Source: Afipia birgiae 34632 (lineage in GTDB: Bacteria; Pseudomonadota; Alphaproteobacteria; Rhizobiales; Xanthobacteraceae). Taken from it: DNA of 64,000 nucleotides. The position numbers and the translations under genes are program-made. Below are positions 25,581 through 34,204 of this stretch, one piece after another. The notes beneath the pieces were generated by a model. It had not been told where the DNA came from and made no database searches. It was given only the letters and a program-made list of their open reading frames with translations. The DNA lies in contig NZ_HG326652.1 in NCBI RefSeq assembly GCF_000308295.2, positions 2,328,818 to 2,392,817 on the forward strand, in the 5' to 3' direction. Within the stretch, counting starts at the first letter, position 1, and each line of letters opens with the position of its first letter.

Positions 25581-26788
25581 GCCACTGCCGTCTTGGCCTG
25601 CGCCGAGGCCGCGCCGCGCCCGGTCAGAACGTCCATCGCCGCCATTACGCCACCCTTGCGATGCGGCACCTTGGCGAGATCGAGCGCCATTTCGACGCCG
25701 GCCAGCGTGCCCATCAGCATCAGGTCGTTGAAGTGACCGAGATGCCCGATGCGGAACACCTTGCCCTTCACCTTGCTCAGGCCCGAGCCCAGCGACATGT
25801 CGAAGTTGTCGAGCGTGACCTTGCGGAACTGGTCGGCGTCGTGGCCGTCCGGCATCACCACCGCCGTCAGGATCGGTGAATACTCGCGCGGGTCGAGACA
25901 GAGATTCTCGAGACCCCATGTTTCCACCGCCGCGCGGGTCGCCGCGGAATAGCGCTTGTGACGGGCAAACACTTTGTCCAGCCCTTCTTCCAGCAGCATC
26001 GCGACAGCTTCCTTCAGGCCATAAAGAAGGTTCGTCGCAGGCGTATAGGGCCACGAACCGCCCTTGTTGGCGGCGATGATCTCGTGCCAGTCCCAGTAGG
26101 ACCGCAGCGAGTTGTTGGCCTTCGACGCAGCGAGCGCCTTTTCCGACACGGCGTTAAAGCCGAGGCCCGGCGGCAACATCAGGCCCTTCTGCGAACAGGA
26201 CACGGTGACGTCCACACCCCAGCCGTCGTGATCGTATTCGATCGAGCCGAGGCCCGAGATTGAATCGACCATCAGCAGCGCAGGATGATTTGCGCGATCG
26301 ATCGCCTTGCGAACCTCGTGGATGCGGCTGGTGACGCCGGTCGAGGTTTCGTTATGGACGACCATCACGGCCTTGATGGCGTGCTGCTTGTCCTTAGCCA
26401 GACGCTGTTCGATGTCGTCCGGATTGACCCCGTGGCGCCAGTCACCGGGTACGAACTCGACCTCGATCTTCATCTTGTCAGCAAGCGCGCGCCACAGCGT
26501 CGCGAAGTGGCCGGTCTCGACCATCAGCACCTTGTCGCCGGGCGACAGCGTGTTGACGATGGCGGCTTCCCACGCGCCGGTGCCGGACGACGGGTAGATG
26601 ATGACGGGGTTCCTGGTCTTGAAGATTTTCTTGGAGCCCTCAATCACATCGAGCCCGAGCTGGGCGAATTCAGGTCCACGGTGATCGATGGTCGGCATGT
26701 CCATCGCGCGCAATACCCGATCAGGCACATTGGTCGGCCCAGGAATCTGCAGAAAATGCCGTCCGGTATGGACAGAGGCGTTGGACAT
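25577..26788 (-). CDS. Serine/alanine-glyoxylate aminotransferase family protein (class V, PLP)
   Basis: A 403-residue fold type I aminotransferase. The PLP-binding lysine is Lys201 in SCSQKGLMLPPGLG, the phosphate-binding segment is PSSGTGAWEAAI (66-77), and MVDSISGLGSIEYD holds the cofactor-ring aspartate. The sequence and length closely fit serine-glyoxylate aminotransferases, which turn glyoxylate into glycine using serine or alanine. It heads a minus-strand unit with tctCBA and is divergent from the GntR regulator. A neighbouring 2-hydroxyacid dehydrogenase and GlcG-like protein support a glyoxylate or related 2-oxoacid role. Confidence 0.88.
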   Translation of the reverse strand: MSNASVHTGRHFLQIPGPTNVPDRVLRAMDMPTIDHRGPEFAQLGLDVIEGSKKIFKTRNPVIIYPSSGTGAWEAAIVNTLSPGDKVLMVETGHFATLWRALADKMKIEVEFVPGDWRHGVNPDDIEQRLAKDKQHAIKAVMVVHNETSTGVTSRIHEVRKAIDRANHPALLMVDSISGLGSIEYDHDGWGVDVTVSCSQKGLMLPPGLGFNAVSEKALAASKANNSLRSYWDWHEIIAANKGGSWPYTPATNLLYGLKEAVAMLLEEGLDKVFARHKRYSAATRAAVETWGLENLCLDPREYSPILTAVVMPDGHDADQFRKVTLDNFDMSLGSGLSKVKGKVFRIGHLGHFNDLMLMGTLAGVEMALDLAKVPHRKGGVMAAMDVLTGRGAASAQAKTAVA

Positions 26789-26858
26789 CGATCGGCGCTC
26801 CCAAAGACCTTGTTAACATTTTTGCATGCAATAAATTGTGCATCGCAAGATTTTCTAG

Positions 26859-26877
26859 ATCTGAATTGTATTCAGAT
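26859..26877. promoter_or_regulatory. Candidate GntR operator, ATCTGAAT-TGT-ATTCAGAT
   Basis: A perfect 8-bp inverted repeat with a 3-base spacer lies in the AT-rich 194-base gap between the aminotransferase gene (-) and the GntR-family gene (+). A second palindrome, TTGCATGCAA, lies at 26822-26831. The symmetry, size and position suit a FadR-type GntR dimer, which would control both directions. Confidence 0.5.
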
Positions 26878-26982
26878 TTTTCTTTTTCACAACCAGAAAA
26901 TCCAGTATCACTACACTTATTGGCGCAAAGCGCGTCGCGCTGGGCTATTTTCGGCGTTACGTCCCTCTGGAGGCTTCTGATT

Positions 26983-27726
26983 TTGAATAATCTTTTGCGA
27001 GCCAAGTCCCTTGAGGTTGTCGAAACCTCCCCCGCCACCCTGCACGACGACCTGCTCGGGCAGATCCGCGACTTTATTGTCGAGGGGCACCTCGAGCCCG
27101 GCAGCCGTATTCCCGAGCGCGAACTGTGCGAACGCTTCGACGTATCGCGCACCCCGCTGCGCGAGGCGCTGAAGGTTCTGGCGTCGGAGGGCCTGATCGA
27201 ACTGCTGCCGAACCGTGGCGCACGGGTCCGCCAGTTTTCCGAGCAGGATATCCGGCATCTGTTCGAATTGATCGCCGGTCTCGATGCCCTGGCCGGCCGC
27301 GTCGCCTGCGAACGTATCTCGGACGAGGACATCGCCCGGATCGAGCGGATGCATCTGGAGATGTACAGTCACTATATCCGCCAGGAACTGACCGACTATT
27401 TCCGGCTGAACCAGAAGATTCACCAGTCCATCGTGGACGCCGCAGCCAACCCGTTCCTGAGTTCGAGCTATGCGGCCGCGAACGCCATGGTGCGCCGGCT
27501 GCGCTATTCGGCCAACCTGTTGCGGCGTGACCGGTTGAGCGACGCGATGCGCGAGCATGAAGCGATGGTGGACGCCCTGCGCCGCCGCAACGGCGAAGAG
27601 CTTAGCAAACTGATGTTTGACCACATGCGCGGCAAATGCGACGCCGTATGCGAGTATATGCGCGAGCATCAGCCGAGTGGCCGCCGCCCAGCAGCCGAGG
27701 TGTCGGCGCTGCGCGAAACAACCTGA
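26983..27726 (+). CDS. GntR family transcriptional regulator (FadR/FCD type)
   Basis: A 247-residue regulator: an N-terminal winged helix-turn-helix (about residues 25-90, IPERELCERFDVSRTPLREA) and an all-helical C-terminal FCD ligand domain (about 95-230), including the histidine-bearing NQKIHQSIVDAAANPF. A TTG start at 26983 is proposed because GGAGG lies nine bases upstream; in-frame ATG codons farther up (26836) fall in AT-rich non-coding-like sequence. FCD regulators usually sense small carboxylates. It is divergent from the aminotransferase/tct unit and upstream of the dehydrogenase genes, so it may control both. Confidence 0.88.
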   Translation: MNNLLRAKSLEVVETSPATLHDDLLGQIRDFIVEGHLEPGSRIPERELCERFDVSRTPLREALKVLASEGLIELLPNRGARVRQFSEQDIRHLFELIAGLDALAGRVACERISDEDIARIERMHLEMYSHYIRQELTDYFRLNQKIHQSIVDAAANPFLSSSYAAANAMVRRLRYSANLLRRDRLSDAMREHEAMVDALRRRNGEELSKLMFDHMRGKCDAVCEYMREHQPSGRRPAAEVSALRETT

Positions 27727-27737
27727 GCGATTTGTTC

Positions 27738-27821
27738 CGTCATTGCGAGGAGCGAAGCGACGACGCAATCCAGTTCTTTATTCAGTCGCTCTGGATTGCT
27801 TCGCTTCGCTCGCAATGACGG
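27738..27821. repeat. Palindromic repeat, CGTCATTGCGAG family, copy 4
   Basis: Copy of the dispersed inverted repeat between the GntR gene and the FAD/Fe-S dehydrogenase gene, 34 bases before the latter's ATG. Confidence 0.9.
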
Positions 27822-27854
27822 CTTTTAGCAACGCCAAGAGTATCGAGAACACAA

Positions 27855-30839
27855 ATGGCTCAGCAGAAAGCCGCAAACGCAAACGTCACCGCGCAGCACA
27901 GCGCCCTCGCCGCGCGCCTGTCGCGCGAAATTTCCGGCGACGTGCTGTTCAACCCGTTCGATCTTGGGCGTTACGCCACCGACGCGTCATTCTACCAGAT
28001 CAAGCCGTTCGCCGTGGTCGTGCCTCGTACCGTCGAGGATGCGCTGCGCGCGATGGCGATTGCGCGCGATGACGGCCGCATCGTCACGCCGCGCGGCGGC
28101 GGCACCTCGCAATGCGGCCAGACCGTCAACAGCGGCATCGTGCTCGATACCTCGAAATACCTGAACAAGATCATTTCCCTCGATGTCGAGAAGCGCACCT
28201 GCGTGGTCGAACCCGGCATCGTGCTCGACGATCTCAACCGGCAACTGAAAAAACACGGCCTCTGGTTTCCGGTCGATGTCTCGACCGCCTCCCGCGCAAC
28301 CATCGGCGGCATGGCCGGCAACAATTCCTGCGGTGGCCGCTCGTTGCGCTACGGCACCATGCGTGACAACACCATCTCGATGGATGCCGCGCTGGCCGAC
28401 GGCACGCTGCTGCATTTCGGCGAAGTGCCGCGGGACATGGCGTGGCAGAACACCGGAATGCCGGGCCGCGACCTGTTTCGTGACATGCTGGCACTCGGCG
28501 AACGCGAAGCAGGCGAGATCGCAGCGCAGTTTCCGCACGTGCAGCGCCGGGTCGGCGGCTACAACCTCGATGCGTTGACGCCGCAGCCGGTCAACAACAT
28601 GGCGCATCTGCTGGTGGGGTCCGAAGGCACCCTCGCCTTTACCACGCGCGTCGAACTCAAGCTGTGGCCGCTGATCGGCAGCAAGGTGTTCGGCGTCTGC
28701 CACTTCGGCAGCTTCTATGAAGCGATGGATGCTACCCAGCATCTGGTGAAGCTGAAGCCGATCGCCGTCGAACTGGTCGATAGCACCATGGTCGCACTCG
28801 GCCGTGACATCGCGATGTTCAGGCCCACCATCGAAGCCGTGGTGAAGGGTGAGCCGGAAGCGCTGCTGGTCGTGGAATTCGCGGAGGCGGATCCGGCCGC
28901 CAATCTTGCGAAGCTAAAACAGCTCGGCGACCTGATGGGCAATCTCGGTTTCGGCTGGGATCAGCCGAAACGAAAATGGGGCGGCGTGGTCGACGTGATC
29001 GAGCCCGCGATGCAAGCGGCGATCACGGATTTCCGCACCTCCGGCCTCAACATCATGATGTCGATGAAGCAGGAGGGCAAACCGGTCTCCTTCGTCGAGG
29101 ACTGCGCGGTGCCGCTGCCGCACCTCGCCGACTACACCGAACGCCTGAACAAGGTGTTCGAGAAGAACGGCACGCGCGGCACCATGTACGCGCACGCCTC
29201 CGAAGGCTGCCTGCATGTCCGCCCCGTGCTCAACCTGAAGCTCGACAAGGACGTCAAGGCGATGCGCGCCATCGCCGAAGAAGCCTTCGCGATGGTGCGC
29301 GAGTACAAAGGCTCGCACTCGGGTGAACACGGCGACGGCATCGTCCGCTCGGAATTTCATGCGCAGATGTTCGGCCCGCAGATCGTTCACGCCTTCGAGG
29401 AAGTGAAAGAGCGCTTCGATCCGGGCAATACGCTCAATCCCGGCAAGATCGTGCATCCGCCGAAGATGGATGACCGCTCGCTGTTTCGCTACGCGCCCGG
29501 CTACAAGGTCGAGAACATCACAACGGTGATGGACTGGTCGGCGTATCCCGGCGCGGCGGGCGGTTTCCAGGGCGCGGTCGAGATGTGCAACAACAACGGC
29601 GCGTGCCGCAAACTCGAGAGCGGCGTGATGTGCCCATCCTATCGCGCGACGCGCAACGAGAAGGACGTCACCCGCGGCCGCGCCAACACGCTGCGGCTGG
29701 CGATCTCCGGGCAGCTCGGTCCCGATGCACTGTCGTCCGACGCGATGATGGAGACGATGAAGCTTTGCGTCTCCTGCAAGGCCTGCCGTCACGAATGCCC
29801 GACTGGCGTCGACATGGCGAAGATGAAAATCGAAGTGCTGGCGGCACGCGCCGCAAAGCATGGCCTGACGTTACGCGACCGGCTGGTGGGTTACCTGCCG
29901 CACTACGCGGCGCTCGCCGCACGCTTTTCGTGGCTCGCCAACCTGCGTAACCGCAGCGGCATTCTCCGCACACTGTTCGAGAAGGTCGCGGGCATCAGCG
30001 CCAAGCGCGATCTGCCGGAATTCCGCAACGACGTATTCGCGCCGGCCGGAATCGCGTTCGGCCCGGAGAATGGCCGCGAGGTCGTGCTGTTTGCCGACAC
30101 CTTCAACCGCGCCTATGAGCGTGAAAATCTCGACGCCGCGTTACGCGTCCTTGTCGACGGCGGCTATCGCGTTCACCTGCCTCGTGCGATCGATGGCGGA
30201 CGGCCGCTGTGCTGCGGACGCACGTTCCTGTCGGCCGGACTTGTGGAAAACGCGAAAGCCGAACTCAAGCGCGTGGTCGAAACGCTGATCCCGTTCGCCG
30301 AGCGCGGCGTTCCCATTGTCGGGCTCGAACCAAGTTGCCTTCTGACGCTGCGCGACGAACTGCTCTCGCTGCGTTCTGACGATGCCGCGAAGAAAGTCAG
30401 CACCCATGCGCTGCTGTTCGAGGAATTCCTGGTGCGCGAGGCCGAAACCGGCCAGTTGAAACTGCCGCTCGGCGCTGTCGAGAGGAACGCGCTGGTCCAT
30501 GGCCATTGCCACCAGAAATCGTTCGGGGCCTTCGCGCCGGTCGAGAAGATTTTGCGGCTGGTGCCCGGCCTGAAGGTCGAAAAGATCGAGTCCAGTTGTT
30601 GCGGCATGGCCGGCGCGTTCGGCTACGGCGCGGACACTTATGATGTGTCGATCGAGATGGCGGAAGCATCCCTGCTGCCCGCTGTGCGCAAGGCTGCCGA
30701 TGACGCGCTGATCGTGGCCGACGGCACCTCCTGCCGCCACCAAATCAAGGACGGTTCGGGCCGTGGCGCATTGCACGTCGCCCGCGTCCTTGCCATAAGC
30801 TTGGACAATGGCGCGGCGAAAGCCCCCGCACTTTCCTAA
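27855..30839 (+). CDS. FAD-binding and Fe-S-binding 2-hydroxyacid dehydrogenase (GlcD/GlcF or Dld-II type fusion)
   Basis: A 994-residue protein that joins a flavin dehydrogenase to an electron-transfer module. The FAD (PCMH) motif PRGGGTSQCGQTVNSGI is near residue 78, the C-terminal FAD-oxidase segment HSGEHGDGIVRSEF near 490. Iron-sulfur ligands follow: CX5CX8C (about 577-592) and CVSCKACRHECPTG near 637. The end has CCG-type motifs GHCHQKSFG (about 880) and SSCCGMAGAFGYG (about 912). Such fusions oxidise D-lactate, glycolate or other 2-hydroxyacids and pass electrons to the respiratory chain. It is followed by a GlcG-like gene, which favours glycolate or a similar substrate. Confidence 0.9.
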   Translation: MAQQKAANANVTAQHSALAARLSREISGDVLFNPFDLGRYATDASFYQIKPFAVVVPRTVEDALRAMAIARDDGRIVTPRGGGTSQCGQTVNSGIVLDTSKYLNKIISLDVEKRTCVVEPGIVLDDLNRQLKKHGLWFPVDVSTASRATIGGMAGNNSCGGRSLRYGTMRDNTISMDAALADGTLLHFGEVPRDMAWQNTGMPGRDLFRDMLALGEREAGEIAAQFPHVQRRVGGYNLDALTPQPVNNMAHLLVGSEGTLAFTTRVELKLWPLIGSKVFGVCHFGSFYEAMDATQHLVKLKPIAVELVDSTMVALGRDIAMFRPTIEAVVKGEPEALLVVEFAEADPAANLAKLKQLGDLMGNLGFGWDQPKRKWGGVVDVIEPAMQAAITDFRTSGLNIMMSMKQEGKPVSFVEDCAVPLPHLADYTERLNKVFEKNGTRGTMYAHASEGCLHVRPVLNLKLDKDVKAMRAIAEEAFAMVREYKGSHSGEHGDGIVRSEFHAQMFGPQIVHAFEEVKERFDPGNTLNPGKIVHPPKMDDRSLFRYAPGYKVENITTVMDWSAYPGAAGGFQGAVEMCNNNGACRKLESGVMCPSYRATRNEKDVTRGRANTLRLAISGQLGPDALSSDAMMETMKLCVSCKACRHECPTGVDMAKMKIEVLAARAAKHGLTLRDRLVGYLPHYAALAARFSWLANLRNRSGILRTLFEKVAGISAKRDLPEFRNDVFAPAGIAFGPENGREVVLFADTFNRAYERENLDAALRVLVDGGYRVHLPRAIDGGRPLCCGRTFLSAGLVENAKAELKRVVETLIPFAERGVPIVGLEPSCLLTLRDELLSLRSDDAAKKVSTHALLFEEFLVREAETGQLKLPLGAVERNALVHGHCHQKSFGAFAPVEKILRLVPGLKVEKIESSCCGMAGAFGYGADTYDVSIEMAEASLLPAVRKAADDALIVADGTSCRHQIKDGSGRGALHVARVLAISLDNGAAKAPALS

Positions 30840-30863
30840 ACTACCCCACAAAGGACGTATTTG

Positions 30864-31295
30864 ATGACTGATCTGCCCCTTGATGTTGCCCGCAAGATTT
30901 CCGATGCCGCCCTCGCCAAGTGCCGGGAACTGAAGCTGAAGCCGATGGCCATCGCGATTCTCGACGCACGCGGCACGCTCAAGACGTTCATCGCGGAAGA
31001 CAACACCAGCCTGCTGCGCGGCGAAGTCGCGCACGGCAAGGCCTACGGTGCGCTGGCGCTCGGCATGGGGTCGCGCGCGATTTTCAAGCGCGCCAACGAG
31101 CAGCCGTATTTCGTCGACGCCATCAACACCATGGCGCGCGGCGCGCTGGTGCCGGTTCCGGGCGGCGTCCTTATCAATGACAAGAGCGGCAACCTGCTCG
31201 GCGCCATCGGCATCAGCGGCGACACCTCCGACAACGATGAAACCGCAGCACTCGCGGGCATCGCCGCCGCAGGCCTCGTCGGCAACGCCGGATAA
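30864..31295 (+). CDS. GlcG/HbpS family protein
   Basis: A 143-residue protein of the GlcG/HbpS family, small cytoplasmic proteins often encoded beside glycolate oxidase or other oxidoreductases; some members bind heme. The family signature is visible in KLKPMAIAILDARGTLKTF near the start and PGGVLINDKSGNLLGAIGIS near residues 97-116. ATG at 30864 is preferred over TTG at 30861 because AAAGGA is spaced well from it. It follows the dehydrogenase by 24 bases and precedes the CoA-transferase by 17, all on one strand. Confidence 0.88.
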   Translation: MTDLPLDVARKISDAALAKCRELKLKPMAIAILDARGTLKTFIAEDNTSLLRGEVAHGKAYGALALGMGSRAIFKRANEQPYFVDAINTMARGALVPVPGGVLINDKSGNLLGAIGISGDTSDNDETAALAGIAAAGLVGNAG

Positions 31296-31312
31296 TCAAG
31301 CCGGAGAAATCG

Positions 31313-32497
31313 ATGACGTTCCCGCGCGCCTCGTCCGCCCTTTCGCGCTTCACCGTGCTGGATCTGACCCGGATTCGTTCCGGGCCGACCGCCGTGCGCC
31401 AATTGTCGGACTGGGGCGCGAACGTCATCAAGATCGAAGCGCCGACCGATCTCGCCGACAGCGAACAACCCGGCGGTCCGCGTCACGGCCCGGACTTCCA
31501 GAACCTGCATCGCAACAAGCGCGCGATGACGCTGAACCTGAAAGACCCGAAAGGGCTTGAGGTGTTCAAGCGTCTCGCCGCGAAGGCGGACGTCATCGTC
31601 GAGAATTTCCGTCCAGACGTGAAGCACAAGCTCGGCATCGACTATGACAGCATGCGCGCGATCAACCCGCGTCTCGTCTATGCCAGCATCTCCGGCTTCG
31701 GACAGGACGGCCCCTATTCAAAGCGGCCCGGTTTCGACCAGATCGCGCAGGGCATGGGCGGCCTGATGTCGATCACCGGATTGCCGGGACAAGGCCCGGT
31801 GCGCGCCGGAATTCCCGTCGCCGACCTGACGGCGGGACTCTTTTGCGCGCTCGGCATCATGACCGCGCTGCTGGAACGCGATGTGTCCGGCGAAGGCCAG
31901 TGGGTGCAGACCTCCCTGCTGCAGGCCCAGATCTTCATGCTCGACTTCCAGGCCGCGCGCTGGCTGGTGGACGGCGACGTGCCGCAGCAGGCGGGCAACA
32001 ATCACCCGACCAGCATTCCGACCGGCGTGTTCAAGACCAGCGACAGCTTCATCAATATCGCCACCACGGGCGGGCGGATCTGGGAGCGGTTTGCGCAGGC
32101 CATCGAAGCGCCGGATCTGCTGACGCATCCGGACTACGCAACAATCGCGCTGCGCTCGGAGAACCGCGACGCGCTCAACGCCGCCATCGGCACCTACATG
32201 GCGAAACGCACCACCGGCGAATGGGTCAAAATCCTCAACGATGCCGGCGTGCCGTGCGGCCCTATTTACTCCATCGATCAGGTGTTCGATGACGAACAGG
32301 TCAAGCACCTCGGCATCGCGCAGCAACTGCCCGACGCCGGCAAGCATCTCGTCGGCCAGCCGGTGACGTTGTCGCGCACGCCGAGCCGCATGGCCGCGCG
32401 CCCGCCCCGCGTCGGCGAGCAGACGCGCGACGTGCTGACGGAATTCGGTTTCAGTGAACAGGAGATCGCCTCGCTCCAGCAGAGCAAGGTCGTCTGA
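31313..32497 (+). CDS. CaiB/BaiF family (class III) CoA-transferase
   Basis: A 394-residue family III CoA-transferase. Hallmarks are RFTVLDLTRIRSGPTAVRQL, the GANVIKIEAPTD stretch and the later SISGFGQDGPYSKRPGFD. It would activate a carboxylic acid by CoA exchange. It lies in a row with the 2-hydroxyacid dehydrogenase, GlcG-like protein and a crotonase, with short gaps (17 and 21 bases), so these four genes are probably co-transcribed. Confidence 0.9.
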   Translation: MTFPRASSALSRFTVLDLTRIRSGPTAVRQLSDWGANVIKIEAPTDLADSEQPGGPRHGPDFQNLHRNKRAMTLNLKDPKGLEVFKRLAAKADVIVENFRPDVKHKLGIDYDSMRAINPRLVYASISGFGQDGPYSKRPGFDQIAQGMGGLMSITGLPGQGPVRAGIPVADLTAGLFCALGIMTALLERDVSGEGQWVQTSLLQAQIFMLDFQAARWLVDGDVPQQAGNNHPTSIPTGVFKTSDSFINIATTGGRIWERFAQAIEAPDLLTHPDYATIALRSENRDALNAAIGTYMAKRTTGEWVKILNDAGVPCGPIYSIDQVFDDEQVKHLGIAQQLPDAGKHLVGQPVTLSRTPSRMAARPPRVGEQTRDVLTEFGFSEQEIASLQQSKVV

Positions 32498-32518
32498 ATC
32501 TAATCAAGGAACACGGCT

Positions 32519-33310
32519 ATGGCTTCGACCGACAAGGTGATCTCTCGCAAGGACGGAAACGTCGGCTATGTGATCTTCAACAATCCCGAGCGCCGCAACG
32601 CCATGTCGCTGGAGATGTGGGAAGCGTGCACCCGGCTGATGACTGAATACGCCAAGGACGACGGCATCCGCGTGGTGGTGCTGGCGGGCGCGGGCGACAA
32701 GGCCTTTGTCGCCGGTGCGGACATCTCGAAGTTTGCCGACGAGCGCTCCTCCGAGGAAGGCGTCAGGAAATACAACGAGGCGGTCGAAGCCGCCTATGCC
32801 AGCGTGCATGAGTTTCCGAAGCCAACCATCGCGATGATCCGCGGCTTTTGCGTCGGCGGCGGCATGGGGCTGGCGAGCTGCTGCGACCTGCGCATCTGCT
32901 CGGAAGACGCGCGCTTCGCAGTGCCCGCCGCCAAGCTCGGCCTCGGCTACGGCTATTCCGGCGTGAAGCGGCTGATGGATGTGGTCGGTCCGTCCTTCAC
33001 CAAGGAGATCTTTTTCACCGCCCGGCTGTTCGAGGCGATGGAAGCGGTCGAGATGGGTCTCGTCAACCGCATCGTCGAAAACGATGAGCTGGAATTCTAC
33101 GTCAAGACCTACGCAGCCACCATTGCCGCCAACGCGCCGCTCACCGTGGATTCGATCAAATTTATTGTCGGCGAAGCCTGCAAGGATGAGCTCATGCGCG
33201 ACATGAAGCGCTGCGAAGATCTGGTCGACGCCTGTTTCAAGAGCGAGGACTACAAGGAAGGCCGCGCCGCGTTCATGGAAAAGCGCAAGCCGGTGTTCAA
33301 GGGGCGCTAG
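32519..33310 (+). CDS. Enoyl-CoA hydratase/isomerase (crotonase) family protein, one catalytic Glu not conserved
   Basis: A 263-residue crotonase. The oxyanion-hole segments AGADISKFADE and GFCVGGGMGLASCCD are present. At the first catalytic glutamate of rat crotonase (Glu144) the sequence reads VPAAKLGLGYG, that is Ala, while the second (Glu164) seems kept in SFTKEIFFTA. The enzyme may therefore catalyse an isomerase, dehydratase or other crotonase reaction rather than simple hydration. It is the last gene of the dehydrogenase/CoA-transferase unit and its 3' end overlaps the convergent BKACE gene by 14 bases. Confidence 0.88.
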   Translation: MASTDKVISRKDGNVGYVIFNNPERRNAMSLEMWEACTRLMTEYAKDDGIRVVVLAGAGDKAFVAGADISKFADERSSEEGVRKYNEAVEAAYASVHEFPKPTIAMIRGFCVGGGMGLASCCDLRICSEDARFAVPAAKLGLGYGYSGVKRLMDVVGPSFTKEIFFTARLFEAMEAVEMGLVNRIVENDELEFYVKTYAATIAANAPLTVDSIKFIVGEACKDELMRDMKRCEDLVDACFKSEDYKEGRAAFMEKRKPVFKGR

Positions 33311-34183
33311 GAAGTCCCCGCGCCGTATCCATTGCGCGCAACGCGGCTCTAATCTCTGCGGTTGTCGCCAGCTCACCACCCGCATCGCGGACGCGCCCGA
33401 CCGCGTCCTTCACCAGCGCTTCGTTGGTTTGGTCACTTCCCCAGTTGATATCTTCAAGCCCGACGCGGACGTGGCCGCCGCGCGCCACCGTGTGCGGGAT
33501 CAGCGCCGTGATGTCGACGCCGAGACCTGCGATCATCCACGGTGCACCCGGCGCGGCTTCCGCCAGCAGGTCGAGATGCGCATCGAGATATGTGTCGCGG
33601 GGCGGAAAGCCCCAGGCGAACTCCTCCGAGAACATGAAGCGATAGACCGGCGTCGGTGACGGCGGCGCGATGGCTGCCAGCGCGGCGCCAAGCCGCGTGA
33701 AACCGGGCTCGTAGATCGCGTAACTCGGGTGGACATTGTGCGCGCGGGCAATCCGCATGCCTTCCAGAATGTCCGCGTGCGGGTTCAGGTAAATCCCGCC
33801 ATGCGCCAGATCATCGAACCGCGCGAAATGAACCGAGCCCGGATCGATCACCGCCCATTCGATCAACCCGCGCTTCGCAAGCTCCGCCGTATGGCCGAAG
33901 CGATTGGTTGTCTGCTCCTGCCCCAGCGCCTGGCTCGGAATGGTTGGATAGACGATGACATCCACCTTGGCGCGGATGCCCTCGATAATACGTGCATAGA
34001 TTTCCCAATCGTCCTTCTGATGACCGGTCGTCTCGTCATAGGCGTGGGCATGGAGGATCGCCGCGCCCGCCCCTGCGCACGCGATGCCGTCGCGACGATC
34101 TCATCGACCGCGACCGGAATGCCCGGCTGCTTCGCGCGGGTCCATGGCCCGTTCAGCGCAGCTTCGATCCAGACCTTGGTCAT
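33297..34183 (-). pseudogene. Beta-keto acid cleavage enzyme (BKACE, DUF849) interrupted by a one-base frameshift
   Basis: Reads as a BKACE in two frames. The N-terminus (MTKVWIEAALNGPWTRAKQP...AVDEIVA) runs from 34183; near 34091 one base seems missing, and the expected continuation DGIACAGAGAAILHAHAYDE is found in the next frame and runs to 33297. Restoring one G would give about 295 residues, a normal length, with metal-binding histidines in LHAHAYD and a late VRVGLEDINWG. BKACEs convert a beta-keto acid plus acetyl-CoA to acetoacetate and a shorter acyl-CoA. It may be a real pseudogene or a sequence error; an intact relative lies at 40370. Confidence 0.82.
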
Positions 34184-34204
34184 GACGTCTCCGACGTTAT
34201 CGCG

